DNA from: Bradyrhizobium sp. C9
GTDB taxonomy: Bacteria; Pseudomonadota; Alphaproteobacteria; Rhizobiales; Xanthobacteraceae
Assembly (NCBI RefSeq): GCF_002532045.1
Contig: NZ_NWTG01000001.1
Location: 124,001-188,000, forward strand
Direction of reading: 5' to 3'
DNA length: 64,000 nt
The notes below the pieces were generated by a model. The model was not told where the DNA came from. It made no database searches and was given only the letters and a program-made list of their open reading frames with translations. Of this stretch, positions 51,739 through 60,665 are shown one piece after another; position 1 is the stretch's first letter, and every line of letters starts with the position of its first letter. The translations under genes and the position numbers were made by a program.

Positions 51739-52992
51739 ATGATGCTGTCGCTGCCCAAGACCAAAATACGCGTGCTGCTGCTGGAGGGCGTGAATGATTC
51801 CGCGGTGCGGATGTTCGAGGCGAACGGCTATACCGAGTTGCAACGCCTGCCCAAGGCGCTGGGGCCCAAGGAGCTCAAGCAAGCGCTGTCGGGTATCCAT
51901 ATGTTGGGAATTCGGTCGCGGACCCAGCTGACCGCGGAGATCCTCGAGGCCGCCGACCGATTGCTCGTTGTCGGCTGCTTTTCGGTCGGCACCAATCAGG
52001 TGGATCTCGACGCCGCGCGAAAGCTCGGAATCCCCGTGTTCAACGCGCCATACTCCAACACCCGCAGCGTGGCGGAACTGACCATCGCCGAAATCGTCAT
52101 GCTGTTTCGCCGGATCTTTCCGCGTTCGGTCTCCGCACACGCCGGCGGCTGGGACAAGTCCGCCGAAGGCAGCCGTGAGGTGCGCGGAAAGACGCTGGGC
52201 ATCGTCGGCTACGGCAACATCGGCTCGCAGCTGTCGAACCTCGCGGAAGCCATGGGCATGCGCGTGATCTATTTCGATCAGACCGACAAGCTCCGCCATG
52301 GCAATACCGAGCCCGCTGAATCGCTTGACGCGTTGCTCGCAGCGAGCGACGTCGTATCGCTGCATGTGCCGGAGACGCCGACTACCGCCAACATGATTGG
52401 CGCAGCCCAGCTCCAGCTGATGAAGCCCGAGGCCTATCTGATCAACAATTCGCGTGGCACCGTCGTCGATCTCGATGCACTGGCGGGCGCCTTGCGTGAG
52501 GGCCGGCTCGCGGGTGCCGCAGTCGACGTGTTTCCGATTGAGCCGGTGTCGAACGAGGCGCGCTTCGTCTCGCCGCTGCAGGGCCTGCCCAACGTCATCC
52601 TCACGCCGCATGTCGGCGGTTCGACGGAAGAAGCGCAGGATCGCATCGGCGGCGAGGTTGCGCGCAAGCTGATCGATTATTCCGATGTCGGGTCGACCTT
52701 CGGGGCGGTCAATTTTCCGCAGGTGCAATTGCCGGCGCGCCCGACCGGCACCCGTTTCATCCATGTTCACCGCAATGTTCCGGGCGTCATGCGTCAGGTC
52801 AACGACGCGGTGTCCCGGCACGGGATCAACATCCTGGCGCAATATCTGCAGACCGATCCGGAAGTCGGCTATGTCGTGCTCGAGACCGACGTTGTCGGCG
52901 GCGAGGGCGAGGGACTGCTGGCCGACTTGAAAGACATCGACGGCACCATCCGCGTGCGGGTGCTGTATGACGCGAACCGGCCGCAGGGCTGA
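51739..52992 (+). CDS. serA: D-3-phosphoglycerate dehydrogenase
   Basis: From ATG 51739 the protein is 417 residues, matching the E. coli-type SerA. The substrate/NAD domains have GIRSRTQLTAEILEAADRLLVVGCFSVGTNQVDL, GKTLGIVGYGNIGSQL (Rossmann GxGxxG), NNSRGTVVDLDALAGALREG and the catalytic His in TPHVGGSTEEAQ. A C-terminal ACT domain (FIHVHRNVPGVMRQVNDAVSRHGINILAQYLQT) gives serine feedback control. It catalyses the first step of serine synthesis. The frame is open to 51661, but the family starts around residue 27 of that frame; ATG 51706 is another option. Confidence 0.9.
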   Translation: MMLSLPKTKIRVLLLEGVNDSAVRMFEANGYTELQRLPKALGPKELKQALSGIHMLGIRSRTQLTAEILEAADRLLVVGCFSVGTNQVDLDAARKLGIPVFNAPYSNTRSVAELTIAEIVMLFRRIFPRSVSAHAGGWDKSAEGSREVRGKTLGIVGYGNIGSQLSNLAEAMGMRVIYFDQTDKLRHGNTEPAESLDALLAASDVVSLHVPETPTTANMIGAAQLQLMKPEAYLINNSRGTVVDLDALAGALREGRLAGAAVDVFPIEPVSNEARFVSPLQGLPNVILTPHVGGSTEEAQDRIGGEVARKLIDYSDVGSTFGAVNFPQVQLPARPTGTRFIHVHRNVPGVMRQVNDAVSRHGINILAQYLQTDPEVGYVVLETDVVGGEGEGLLADLKDIDGTIRVRVLYDANRPQG

Positions 52993-53001
52993 TCGAGCGC
53001 G

Positions 53002-54441
53002 TCAATCGGCCGAGAAGCCGAACGGAACGCTCGAGGTTCTGAAATCGTCGGGAAGAATCTCGCGTCCGATCGGCGGCGCTGACCGCGCCGCGCATCTCGG
53101 GCGATGGCAGACCCGGCAGGCAACGCCGATCGGGGTTGGATTGTCCGCGTTCGGCCCCTGTCCATCGCGCGTGTAGATCAGCTGGCCCGCATGCTCGGCG
53201 GCGCAGCCGATCGCGATCGCCCGCTCGACGCGGATGGCGCCGAAAGCGCCGCCGCCGGCGGTCACGGTGCGCGCGATCGAGAAGAACCGCTGTCCGTCGG
53301 GCAATTCGAGCCATTGCGTGACGATCTGGCGTGGCGTCTTGAAAATATCGTGGACCGACCACAGCGGACAGGCGCCGCCGTGTTTCGCAAACGGGAAGCC
53401 GGCACCATCAAGCAGTTTGGAAATGTTGCCGGCCGGATCGACGCGGATCAGGAAGAACGGCACCTTCTCGAGACCCGGCCGCTGCAAGGTCGTCACGCGG
53501 TGCGCGATCTGCTCGAAGCTGGCGCCGAACTGGCGGGCCAGCGCCTCCAGATCGTAACGACGCGCCTCGACCGCTTTGGCAAACACGGAATACGGCATGA
53601 TGAGCGCGGCCGCGGCATAGGCCGCGAGTGCGCGGCGGGCCAGCAACTCGGCGCTCTTGCTGGTGAACTTGCCGTCTTCCACGGCCGCACTGATCTCGCC
53701 TTCCAGCTCCAGATAGGCGAGTTGCTTGGCCAGCTGGAAATTGAGGCCCGCGGTATCGAGCGAGTCCTCGAGCAGCAATTGCCTGCGATGGAGGTCCAGT
53801 CGCCTGACCGAACCGAGCATGACGTTCGGCGGCAGATAGCGGACCTGGAGCTTGTGACGCTCGCGAAGCCGCTCGATAAATCCGGCCGGTCCGGCCGGTT
53901 CGTGGACGAGACGCTCGGCGGCATCGTCGAGATTGGCGAAATTGTTGCGGCGGGCGGCAAGGAATCGCCTGACCTCCGCGACGGGATCGTTGGCGTCAAA
54001 GTTCTCCTGACCCGGGTGCGATCCTCCGCCCACGAGGTCCGGGGCCCGCCGCTCCGCGAGTGCCAACTGCTCTTCGCGATAGGCGGTGTAAAGGCGCAGG
54101 AACGCTTCGGTCATTCCGGGATAGCTGACCGCGAGGTCGCTGACCTCGAGCGCGGGGATGTCGATGTCGGCAAACATCGGTTCCTTCAAAACCGACTGCA
54201 TCCGGGCGGTGTGATCGGCGCCGCCGTCGCCGGCGAGATCGGCCAGATCGATCTTGTAGGTGCGCGCCAGGCGAAGCAGCATATCCGCCGTCACCGGCCG
54301 CTGATTGCGTTCCAGCAGGGCGACATAGGGGGCGGAGATTTCGAGGTCGGCCGCCATGTCGGCCTGGGTCAGCCCAAGGTCGCGCCGCAGCCGCCGCAAC
54401 CGCGGGCCCATGAAAACGGAACGGGCGCTTGAGGTTACCAT
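53002..54441 (-). CDS. XRE-family regulator with IrrE/DUF2083 domains (ScfR/RamB-like)
   Basis: The protein is 479 residues from ATG 54441. It has an N-terminal HTH (LRRLRRDLGLTQADMAADLEISAPYVALLERNQRP), a central IrrE-like region (about 185-330, without a clear HExxH) and a C-terminal DUF2083 domain with four cysteines (GGACPLW, AIGCAAEH, GVACRVCHRPRC). This is the build of RamB/ScfR regulators, which control glyoxylate and short-chain acyl-CoA genes. It is divergent from aceA over a perfect palindrome and probably regulates aceA and itself in response to acetate-derived metabolites (inference). The cysteine cluster may bind metal. Confidence 0.85.
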   Translation of the reverse strand: MVTSSARSVFMGPRLRRLRRDLGLTQADMAADLEISAPYVALLERNQRPVTADMLLRLARTYKIDLADLAGDGGADHTARMQSVLKEPMFADIDIPALEVSDLAVSYPGMTEAFLRLYTAYREEQLALAERRAPDLVGGGSHPGQENFDANDPVAEVRRFLAARRNNFANLDDAAERLVHEPAGPAGFIERLRERHKLQVRYLPPNVMLGSVRRLDLHRRQLLLEDSLDTAGLNFQLAKQLAYLELEGEISAAVEDGKFTSKSAELLARRALAAYAAAALIMPYSVFAKAVEARRYDLEALARQFGASFEQIAHRVTTLQRPGLEKVPFFLIRVDPAGNISKLLDGAGFPFAKHGGACPLWSVHDIFKTPRQIVTQWLELPDGQRFFSIARTVTAGGGAFGAIRVERAIAIGCAAEHAGQLIYTRDGQGPNADNPTPIGVACRVCHRPRCAARSAPPIGREILPDDFRTSSVPFGFSAD

Positions 54442-54456
54442 TGTCTCATCCAACAC

Positions 54457-54473
54457 TTGTAAGATTCTTACAA
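54457..54473. promoter_or_regulatory. Putative operator of the aceA regulator
   Basis: TTGTAAGATTCTTACAA is a perfect 8-bp inverted repeat around one central base, 16 bp upstream of the regulator's start. A further half-site TTGTAAG lies at 54489-54495. Both fall in the 144-bp divergent region with aceA. Confidence 0.6.
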
Positions 54474-54585
54474 CAATACATTGGTTTCTTGTAAGTTATG
54501 ACAAGTTTTCCGCGCCAGGTCTAGCTCCCGGCGAGACTGGGCTTACAAAGAGACCAGTTATTTCGTCACCGAAGGGATCACAGAC

Positions 54586-56223
54586 ATGAACTTCCAACCG
54601 CGCGGGATCAGCGACCGGGCCATCCAGGGACCGGCATCGTATCAGAGCGAACTTGAGGCGGCCGAGGCGCTGCTCAAGACCAAGGACACCTGGAACGGCG
54701 TCACCGCCGAGGCCGTGGCGCGCATGCGCCTGCAGAACCGCTTCAAGACCGGTCTGGATGTCGCCCGTTACACGGCTGCGCTGATGCGCGCCGACATGGC
54801 CGCCTATGATGCCGACAGCACCAAGTACACCCAGTCGCTCGGCTGCTGGCACGGCTTCATCGCGCAGCAGAAGCTGATCTCGGTCAAGAAGCATTTCGGC
54901 AATACCGACCGCCGTTACCTCTATCTCTCCGGCTGGATGATCGCGGCGCTGCGTTCCGAGTTCGGCCCGCTGCCCGACCAGTCGATGCACGAGAAGACCT
55001 CGGTGCCGGCGCTGATCGAAGAGCTCTACACCTTCCTCCGCCAGGCGGATTCCCGTGAGCTCAACGACATCTTCCGTGCGCTCGATGCGGCGCGCAAGGA
55101 AGGCGACAAGGCCAAGGAAAAGGCGCTGATCGAGAAGATCGACAACTTCCAGACCCACGTCGTGCCTGTCATCGCCGACATCGACGCCGGCTTCGGCAAT
55201 GCCGAGGCGACCTACCTGCTTGCCAAGAAGATGATCGAGGCGGGCGCCTGCGCCCTGCAGATCGAGAATCAGGTCTCCGACGAGAAGCAGTGCGGCCACC
55301 AGGACGGCAAGGTCACCGTGCCGCACGAGGTGTTCATCGCGAAGATCCGCGCCTGCCGCCATGCGTTCCTCGAGCTCGGCGTCGAAGACGGCATCATCGT
55401 GACCCGTACCGACTCGCTCGGTGCCGGCCTGACCCAGCAGATCGCCGTGAGCCACAAGCCCGGCGACCTCGGCGACCAGTACAACAGCTTCCTCGATTGC
55501 GAGGAAGTGACGGCTGCCAATGCGCGCAACGGCGACGTCATCATCAACCAGAACGGCAAGATGATGCGTCCGAAGCGGCTGCCCAGCAACCTCTACCAGT
55601 TCCGTCCCGGCACCGGTGCGGATCGCTGCGTGCTCGACTGCATCACCTCGCTGCAGAACGGCGCCGACCTGCTGTGGATCGAGACCGAGAAGCCGCATAT
55701 CGAGCAGATCGCCTCGATGGTCGATCGCATTCGCAAGGTCATTCCGAACGCGAAGCTGGCCTACAACAACTCGCCGTCGTTCAACTGGACCCTCAACTTC
55801 CGTTGGCAGGTCTACGACGCGATGAAGGAAGCCGGCAAGGATGTCAGCAAGTACAACCGCGCCGAACTGATGAAGGTGGAATACGACGGCACGCCGCTGG
55901 CGATCGAAGCCGACGAGCGTATCCGTACCTTCCAGGCGGATTCGGCCAAGCGCGCCGGCATCTTCCACCATCTGATCACGCTGCCGACCTATCACACGGC
56001 TGCGCTGTCGACCGACAACCTCGCGAAGGAGTATTTCGGCGAGCAGGGCATGCTTGGCTACGTCAAGAACGTGCAGCGCGCGGAAATCCGTCAGGGCATC
56101 GCCTGCGCGAAGCATCAGAACATGGCGGGCTCCGACATCGGCGACGATCACAAGGAGTACTTCGCCGGTGAGGCTGCCCTCAAGGCGGGCGGCGTCCACA
56201 ACACGATGAACCAGTTCGGCTAA
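54586..56223 (+). CDS. aceA: Isocitrate lyase (large alphaproteobacterial type)
   Basis: This 545-residue enzyme splits isocitrate to glyoxylate and succinate in the glyoxylate shunt. The catalytic motif KQCGHQ contains Cys236. Metal/substrate residues are in PVIADIDAGFGNAEATYLLAKKMIEAGACALQIENQVSDEK, TRTDSLGA and AYNNSPSFNW. It is about 110 residues longer than E. coli AceA, with the insert after the catalytic loop (about 290-370), as in other alphaproteobacterial and fungal forms. It is preceded by the operator region and followed by a strong terminator, so it is transcribed alone. Confidence 0.95.
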   Translation: MNFQPRGISDRAIQGPASYQSELEAAEALLKTKDTWNGVTAEAVARMRLQNRFKTGLDVARYTAALMRADMAAYDADSTKYTQSLGCWHGFIAQQKLISVKKHFGNTDRRYLYLSGWMIAALRSEFGPLPDQSMHEKTSVPALIEELYTFLRQADSRELNDIFRALDAARKEGDKAKEKALIEKIDNFQTHVVPVIADIDAGFGNAEATYLLAKKMIEAGACALQIENQVSDEKQCGHQDGKVTVPHEVFIAKIRACRHAFLELGVEDGIIVTRTDSLGAGLTQQIAVSHKPGDLGDQYNSFLDCEEVTAANARNGDVIINQNGKMMRPKRLPSNLYQFRPGTGADRCVLDCITSLQNGADLLWIETEKPHIEQIASMVDRIRKVIPNAKLAYNNSPSFNWTLNFRWQVYDAMKEAGKDVSKYNRAELMKVEYDGTPLAIEADERIRTFQADSAKRAGIFHHLITLPTYHTAALSTDNLAKEYFGEQGMLGYVKNVQRAEIRQGIACAKHQNMAGSDIGDDHKEYFAGEAALKAGGVHNTMNQFG

Positions 56224-56255
56224 TTTATCGAACGGGTCATAGCGACCATCGGCTG

Positions 56256-56288
56256 GACAGGCGGGATTGCGAGCAGTCCCGCCTGTTC
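56256..56288 (+). terminator. Intrinsic terminator of aceA
   Basis: A perfect 10-bp stem, ACAGGCGGGA (56257-56266) and TCCCGCCTGT (56277-56286), has a 10-nt loop and is followed by TCTCTATTT. It sits 33 bp after the aceA stop. Confidence 0.75.
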
Positions 56289-56433
56289 TCTATTTGGCGG
56301 GGCGGTTTCGACCATGCCGACGCGGTCGGGATCGCCCCGTTCCGTTTGCAAACCCTCTCTCAAGGCATCGGTGTGGAGGTTCACGCATTCCACGCGCGTG
56401 TGATACCCTGCGAATTCGAGGGAATGCCACGCG

Positions 56434-56961
56434 ATGACTGTCGGGCACTACGCATCCGCCGTCACCAGCTCCGCCGTGATGGAGCGGCTCGAGCCGTTCG
56501 ACCCACGCGTTGTCGGAACGCTGCCGCTCGACCTGGCTATAGCCGGCAGCGACATCGATGTCGTCTGTCATGCGTTCGATGCGGACGCGTTTGCCGAGAC
56601 CGTCTGGGCCCACTATCGATCGGCCGTTGATTTCGCCCTCTACCGATGGACCTCGGAAACGCGGCCGGTGATTGCCCGGTTCGTGTGGGACGGCTGGCCG
56701 TTCGAACTGTTCGGTGACCAGCGCCCGGTGGACCGGCAGCCGGGCTGGATTCATTTCGATGTCGAACGGCGGCTGCTTGCGCTGGATGACGGACGGCTGC
56801 GGCGGGCCATCAGCAAATTGAGGGCAGGCGGCCTCAAGACCGAGCCTGCGTTCGCCGCCGTGCTCGGGATATCAGGCGATCCCTACCGCGGACTGCTCGC
56901 GCTCGCGGCCGAGACAGACGCCGCGTTGCGCGCGCGGGTCGCGGCGTGCGATCTCTGCTGA
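56434..56961 (+). CDS. DUF4269 protein (nucleotidyltransferase-like)
   Basis: This 175-residue cytoplasmic protein has GTLPLDLAIAGSDIDVVCHA near the N-terminus, the G(S)DIDV pattern of nucleotidyltransferase folds. It continues with FELFGDQRPVDRQPGWIHFDVERRLLALDDGRLRRAISKLRAGGLKTEPAFA, typical of DUF4269. The activity has not been defined. The start is ATG 56434. It stands alone; the 256 bp after it hold no gene. Confidence 0.75.
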   Translation: MTVGHYASAVTSSAVMERLEPFDPRVVGTLPLDLAIAGSDIDVVCHAFDADAFAETVWAHYRSAVDFALYRWTSETRPVIARFVWDGWPFELFGDQRPVDRQPGWIHFDVERRLLALDDGRLRRAISKLRAGGLKTEPAFAAVLGISGDPYRGLLALAAETDAALRARVAACDLC

Positions 56962-57217
56962 TCGCCGTTATCAATTCGCGAATCTGGTCTCGTGTCACCA
57001 GTTCCATGCGGTGTGACGCAAAAGTGTCACGTGAAACCGTGGGATTGTGACCCCCGCGCGAAGAATTCTGCCTCATTTTTTCCTTGGCGTCGCTGAATAG
57101 TCCGCGTCTCGTCCAAATGCTGGCGAGCCAACGAAGAAATTGACGCGCAAGCTTGTCGATCGGGATTCCCCATTCTCGATCTCGCGCGTCGCAAGAAAAT
57201 CGAGGAGTCGTCTCTCC

Positions 57218-58405
57218 ATGTTTTTCAAGCAATGCGCAACTTGGTCTGTTCCCGTCATGATTTGTCTCGGTGCGTCGCCACTGCTGGCGCAGACCACGGT
57301 TGCTCCGAAGCCCGATGCGCCGTCGGCGCAGGCCGGCGCCACTATGCCGGACGCCTGCAAGCTGCTGACGCAAGGCGACCTTGAAGCCTTGTTCCCCGGC
57401 CGACCGGTTGCGAGCAAGGGCGGGACCCTGAGCCCGGTCTACAAGGGTCCGCAGTACAATCAAAGCTGCATGTACACGGTGAAGCTGCCGAGCCCGACGT
57501 CGAAGTCCGAGCTGACCAAATTCGCCACCATCACCATCGTGCAATCGGGCGAGCCGATCGACGGCCTGCGGGGCTCGACGGCGACCTTCGCCAACATGCG
57601 CTCGACGCGCGAGAAGCTTCAGCAGGATCCGAAGCTGAACCTGAAGCTGGAGCCACTCTCCGGCATCGGCGACGAGGCTTTCGTGGAGACGTCGCCGTCA
57701 ACCGTCACGGTTCGGGTTCGCAAGGCGGATCTGATCTATGTCGTCAACCTCGACATCTACTCGCCGCAGACGCAGCCGAATGTCGTCGCGCTGGCGACAC
57801 AGGCCGCCAAGCGATGGAAGCCGGGCACAGGCATGGTCGAGGACGATACGCCGATTGCCGCGAACGGCAGCGTCGATATCCCCGAGGATACCCGGACATC
57901 GTCGGCGGCGCCCGCCGACCAGTGGCCCGATGCCTGCGCGCTGCTGTCGCCTGAGGATGTCCGTGCGAATTTCAGCGACATGAAGATCGATCCGCCGCGC
58001 AAGACGATGGCGCAGCTCAAGCTGGAATCCCGCATCGACAAGGTCGAAGCCTTGCCGAAGCCGATCCGCTGCGTCTACCCGACGAGCCGTACGGACATCG
58101 TCAATGGCGAGAAGCGCTTTGCGGTTTACGACGCCAGCCTGATCATCGACAACATGGCAGCGAACGACGAGCTGTCGAAGAAGTTCTATCAGATCGCGCG
58201 CAAGACCAGCGATGCCGATGCCGATGTCCCCGGACTCGGTGATGAGGCCAGCATCAGCAAGATGAACTCGGTTGTGATCCGGAAGGGGCGGCTCGTCGTC
58301 GAGGTGCGGGTCGGCGGCGGCGACCGCGATCGCCAGCTGTATGACGACGCCACTCGGCGCGTCAACGCACTGGCCAGGCTGGTGGCGGCGAAGCTGCAGC
58401 CTTGA
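57218..58405 (+). CDS. Secreted protein with two related domains, unknown function
   Basis: The protein is 395 residues from ATG 57218 (GAGGAG about 10 nt upstream; an upstream ATG at 57140 adds 26). It has a signal peptide (WSVPVMICLGASPLLA). Two halves look homologous: each opens with (M/W)PDAC.LL...DLEA..P, carries a C.Y cysteine about 35-70 residues later, and ends with a GIGDEAFVET / GLGDEASISK block before a strand-rich VTVRVRKADLIYVVN / VVIRKGRLVVEVRVG segment. This resembles DUF3558-type lipoprotein domains, without certainty. A bidirectional hairpin follows. Confidence 0.6.
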   Translation: MFFKQCATWSVPVMICLGASPLLAQTTVAPKPDAPSAQAGATMPDACKLLTQGDLEALFPGRPVASKGGTLSPVYKGPQYNQSCMYTVKLPSPTSKSELTKFATITIVQSGEPIDGLRGSTATFANMRSTREKLQQDPKLNLKLEPLSGIGDEAFVETSPSTVTVRVRKADLIYVVNLDIYSPQTQPNVVALATQAAKRWKPGTGMVEDDTPIAANGSVDIPEDTRTSSAAPADQWPDACALLSPEDVRANFSDMKIDPPRKTMAQLKLESRIDKVEALPKPIRCVYPTSRTDIVNGEKRFAVYDASLIIDNMAANDELSKKFYQIARKTSDADADVPGLGDEASISKMNSVVIRKGRLVVEVRVGGGDRDRQLYDDATRRVNALARLVAAKLQP

Positions 58406-58420
58406 TTGCAGGCAGCGCTT

Positions 58421-58452
58421 GTTCCAGGCGGATCGAGCTATTCGCCTGGAAC
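58421..58452. terminator. Bidirectional terminator between convergent genes
   Basis: A perfect 10-bp stem, GTTCCAGGCG (58421-58430) and CGCCTGGAAC (58443-58452), has a 12-nt loop. It overlaps the last codons of the minus-strand PepSY gene and lies 15 bp after the plus-strand gene's stop. Confidence 0.65.
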
Positions 58453-59652
58453 CAGGCTTGCGACCGGCTGCCGTGCGAGGCGCCGGTGCCTGCGGCGGGA
58501 CAGATAGAGCAGAACGCCGGTCGCGGCGAACAGCGGCATCATGGCCGCGGCCAGCATGAAGGCGAGCTTACCGGGCCACCCAAGGATGGCGCCGCGGTGA
58601 ATGTCGAGCACGCCGGCAAGGACACGCTCGCCGAACGTCTTGTCCGCGTAGCGATCCGACGAGATCACGCGCCCGGTGACGGCATCGATCCGGAATTCGT
58701 CACGCACACTCTCGAGCGACGAATCCTTCGACCATGACCGGACACGCACGGCCGTGCCCGCGCCGGCCGGCAGGGTCAGCAGGACCCGCCCGTAGTCATT
58801 GTTCTCCTGCTTCAGGTACGTGGTCCAGACCCGATCGAAGCCGAGCGGCTTTGCCTCGCCTTTCGCTTCGGTCTTGGCTTCGCCCTTGTCCACGGCGGTA
58901 GCCGCGCCGCGTGGCGCTTTGGGCTGCGTGACCGCATCCGTGGCCTGAGGCCGCGCTAAGAGCCAGTTGGCGCCGGCCTTGTACCATTCGAACGAATACC
59001 ACAGGCCGGTCAGCGTCATCACCAGATAGACCGGCAGCACCCAGGTGCCGATCACGGCGTGCAGCGAGCGGTGCAGGCCGCGCCCGCGCAGGCCGAGGTT
59101 CGGCTTCAGCCACATCTTCACGCTGCGCGCGCGATGCGGCCAGCGCAGCACGAGGCCGGTGATCAGCATCAAGATCAGGCAGATCGCGGCAGTGCCAGTG
59201 ATCTTGCGGCCGATGCCGTTGCCGTCGCCGGGCAACAGCAGCCAGCGATGCAGCTTGCGGACGGTGGCGAAGAAGTCCTCGCCGCGCGGCGAGCCGAGCA
59301 CGTGCCCATCATAGGGGTCGACATAGACCGAGGAGGGCCGCGAGCCGCCTTCGCTGCGGGCGAAGCGGATGCGTGCGGCCGCTGACGGGTCGCTTGCTAT
59401 CGTCACGGCGGAGGCCCTGCCGAAGTCGCCCGCCGACTGCAGCCGTGTGACCAGCTCATCCGGTGTCAGCCGCCGCGTCGCACTGGCGTCGACGCGCATG
59501 ATGTGGCTGTTCAGGCTGGCCTCGATCTCGTCCTCGAAGGCCATCGTCGCGCCGGTGATTCCGACGACCGCCCAGAGCAGCGCCAGCGCAAGGCCGGCAA
59601 TGGAGTGGACCTGCAGCAGCGCGGCCTTGATCGGGCGTCGGATATCACTCAT
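58438..59652 (-). CDS. PepSY-associated transmembrane protein (iron-uptake associated)
   Basis: This 404-residue inner-membrane protein begins with a helix (VHSIAGLALALLWAVVGITGATMAFEDEIEAS). Periplasmic PepSY domains, a second helix (ICLILMLITGLVLRWPHR) with an adjacent HRSLHAVIGTWVLPVYLVMTLTGLWYSF block, and a C-terminal helix pair (LAFMLAAAMMPLFAATGVLLYLSRR) follow. Conserved histidines in the helices suggest heme binding and electron transfer, as in siderophore-iron reductase-like PepSY proteins. It is last in the minus-strand operon with the TonB receptor; its start overlaps the upstream gene by 8 bp. Confidence 0.85.
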   Translation of the reverse strand: MSDIRRPIKAALLQVHSIAGLALALLWAVVGITGATMAFEDEIEASLNSHIMRVDASATRRLTPDELVTRLQSAGDFGRASAVTIASDPSAAARIRFARSEGGSRPSSVYVDPYDGHVLGSPRGEDFFATVRKLHRWLLLPGDGNGIGRKITGTAAICLILMLITGLVLRWPHRARSVKMWLKPNLGLRGRGLHRSLHAVIGTWVLPVYLVMTLTGLWYSFEWYKAGANWLLARPQATDAVTQPKAPRGAATAVDKGEAKTEAKGEAKPLGFDRVWTTYLKQENNDYGRVLLTLPAGAGTAVRVRSWSKDSSLESVRDEFRIDAVTGRVISSDRYADKTFGERVLAGVLDIHRGAILGWPGKLAFMLAAAMMPLFAATGVLLYLSRRRHRRLARQPVASLVPGE

Positions 59653-60664
59653 CGAATCCAGCCTTTCGGATCAGGGCAATTGCGGCCGCTTGCTGCGCGG
59701 CGACCTCGTCGATGGAGAGAGCATCGGCGCGGAACGATCCGATTCCCTCCACAATCGCGGATCGCTTTGCGGTCGCCAGCACCGGGTATTCCAGCTCGGC
59801 GGCAGAGAAGATCGTCTGGGCCCCGGGCGTGACGAGGAATTCCAGGAACGCGCGCGCCGCGGCCGGGTGCGGCGCGTGCCGGGCGATCGCGGCGCCCGTC
59901 AGGTTGACGTGACTGCCGCCGCCCGCGAACGCAGTCGGCACCGCCTTCACGGCGTCCGCCCATGCGCGCCAATCATTGCCTTCGCGGCCGTCGCGAAGCT
60001 GCGCGAGCGCGACCGTGTTGCCGATCCCGATGTCGCAGCGTCCTTCCGCGATCTCGCGGATCACGTCGTTGTCCTTGCCGACCGGCTTGTGGGCGAGGTT
60101 GGCCTTCAGCCCGGCGAGCCAGGACTGCGTCGCATCTGCTCCGTGATGCGCAAGATAGGCCGCGACCAGCGCGACATTGTTCTGGTGTGCGGCCGGCCGC
60201 ATGCACAATTTCCCGCGCCATGTTGGGTCGGCAAGCTCTTCATAGGTGATCGTGGCGAGGGGGCTGTCCTTGCGCGCGAATACCACACGCGGACGGATGG
60301 TGAGCGCGATCCACTGGTTGTTGTTGCCGCGCAGGTTCGCCGGCACCGCCTGGTCAAGGGCAGGAGAGACAATCGCCTGCGTCAGCCCGCGCGCGGCGAG
60401 CTGTGTCGTCTTGTCGAGGCCGATGGTGAGCAGAACATCCGCGAGTGACGTGTCGCCTTCTGCTGTTAGTCGCTTGACCAGGCTGTCCTCGACAAAGACG
60501 GTGTTGACCTTGGTGCCGGTCGCTGCCGTGAAGGCCGCGGCGGCAGGCTCGACCAGATTGGCTTCACGGGTCGAGTAGAGCGTCAGCTCGTCGGCACGGA
60601 CCGGCGTGCAGGCGCACGCGGCCAGGACGGCCAGCAGTCCGATCGCTGTCCGCGCCGTGGCCAT
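59645..60664 (-). CDS. Ferric-iron-type periplasmic binding protein (FutA/FbpA-like)
   Basis: This 339-residue secreted protein (signal AIGLLAVLAACACTPVRA, with a possible lipobox) has the FbpA/FutA fold: LTLYSTREANLVEPAAAAFTAATGTKVNTVFVEDS, TYEELADPTWRGKLCMRP, HQNNVALVAAYLAHHG, CDIGIGNTVALAQL, VNLTGAAIARHAPHPAAARAFLEFL and FSAAELEYPV. It should carry ferric iron or a ferric complex in the periplasm. No cognate permease or ATPase gene is adjacent. It starts 1 bp past the TonB receptor stop, and its end overlaps the PepSY gene. Confidence 0.87.
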   Translation of the reverse strand: MATARTAIGLLAVLAACACTPVRADELTLYSTREANLVEPAAAAFTAATGTKVNTVFVEDSLVKRLTAEGDTSLADVLLTIGLDKTTQLAARGLTQAIVSPALDQAVPANLRGNNNQWIALTIRPRVVFARKDSPLATITYEELADPTWRGKLCMRPAAHQNNVALVAAYLAHHGADATQSWLAGLKANLAHKPVGKDNDVIREIAEGRCDIGIGNTVALAQLRDGREGNDWRAWADAVKAVPTAFAGGGSHVNLTGAAIARHAPHPAAARAFLEFLVTPGAQTIFSAAELEYPVLATAKRSAIVEGIGSFRADALSIDEVAAQQAAAIALIRKAGFDE

Positions 60665-60665
60665 G

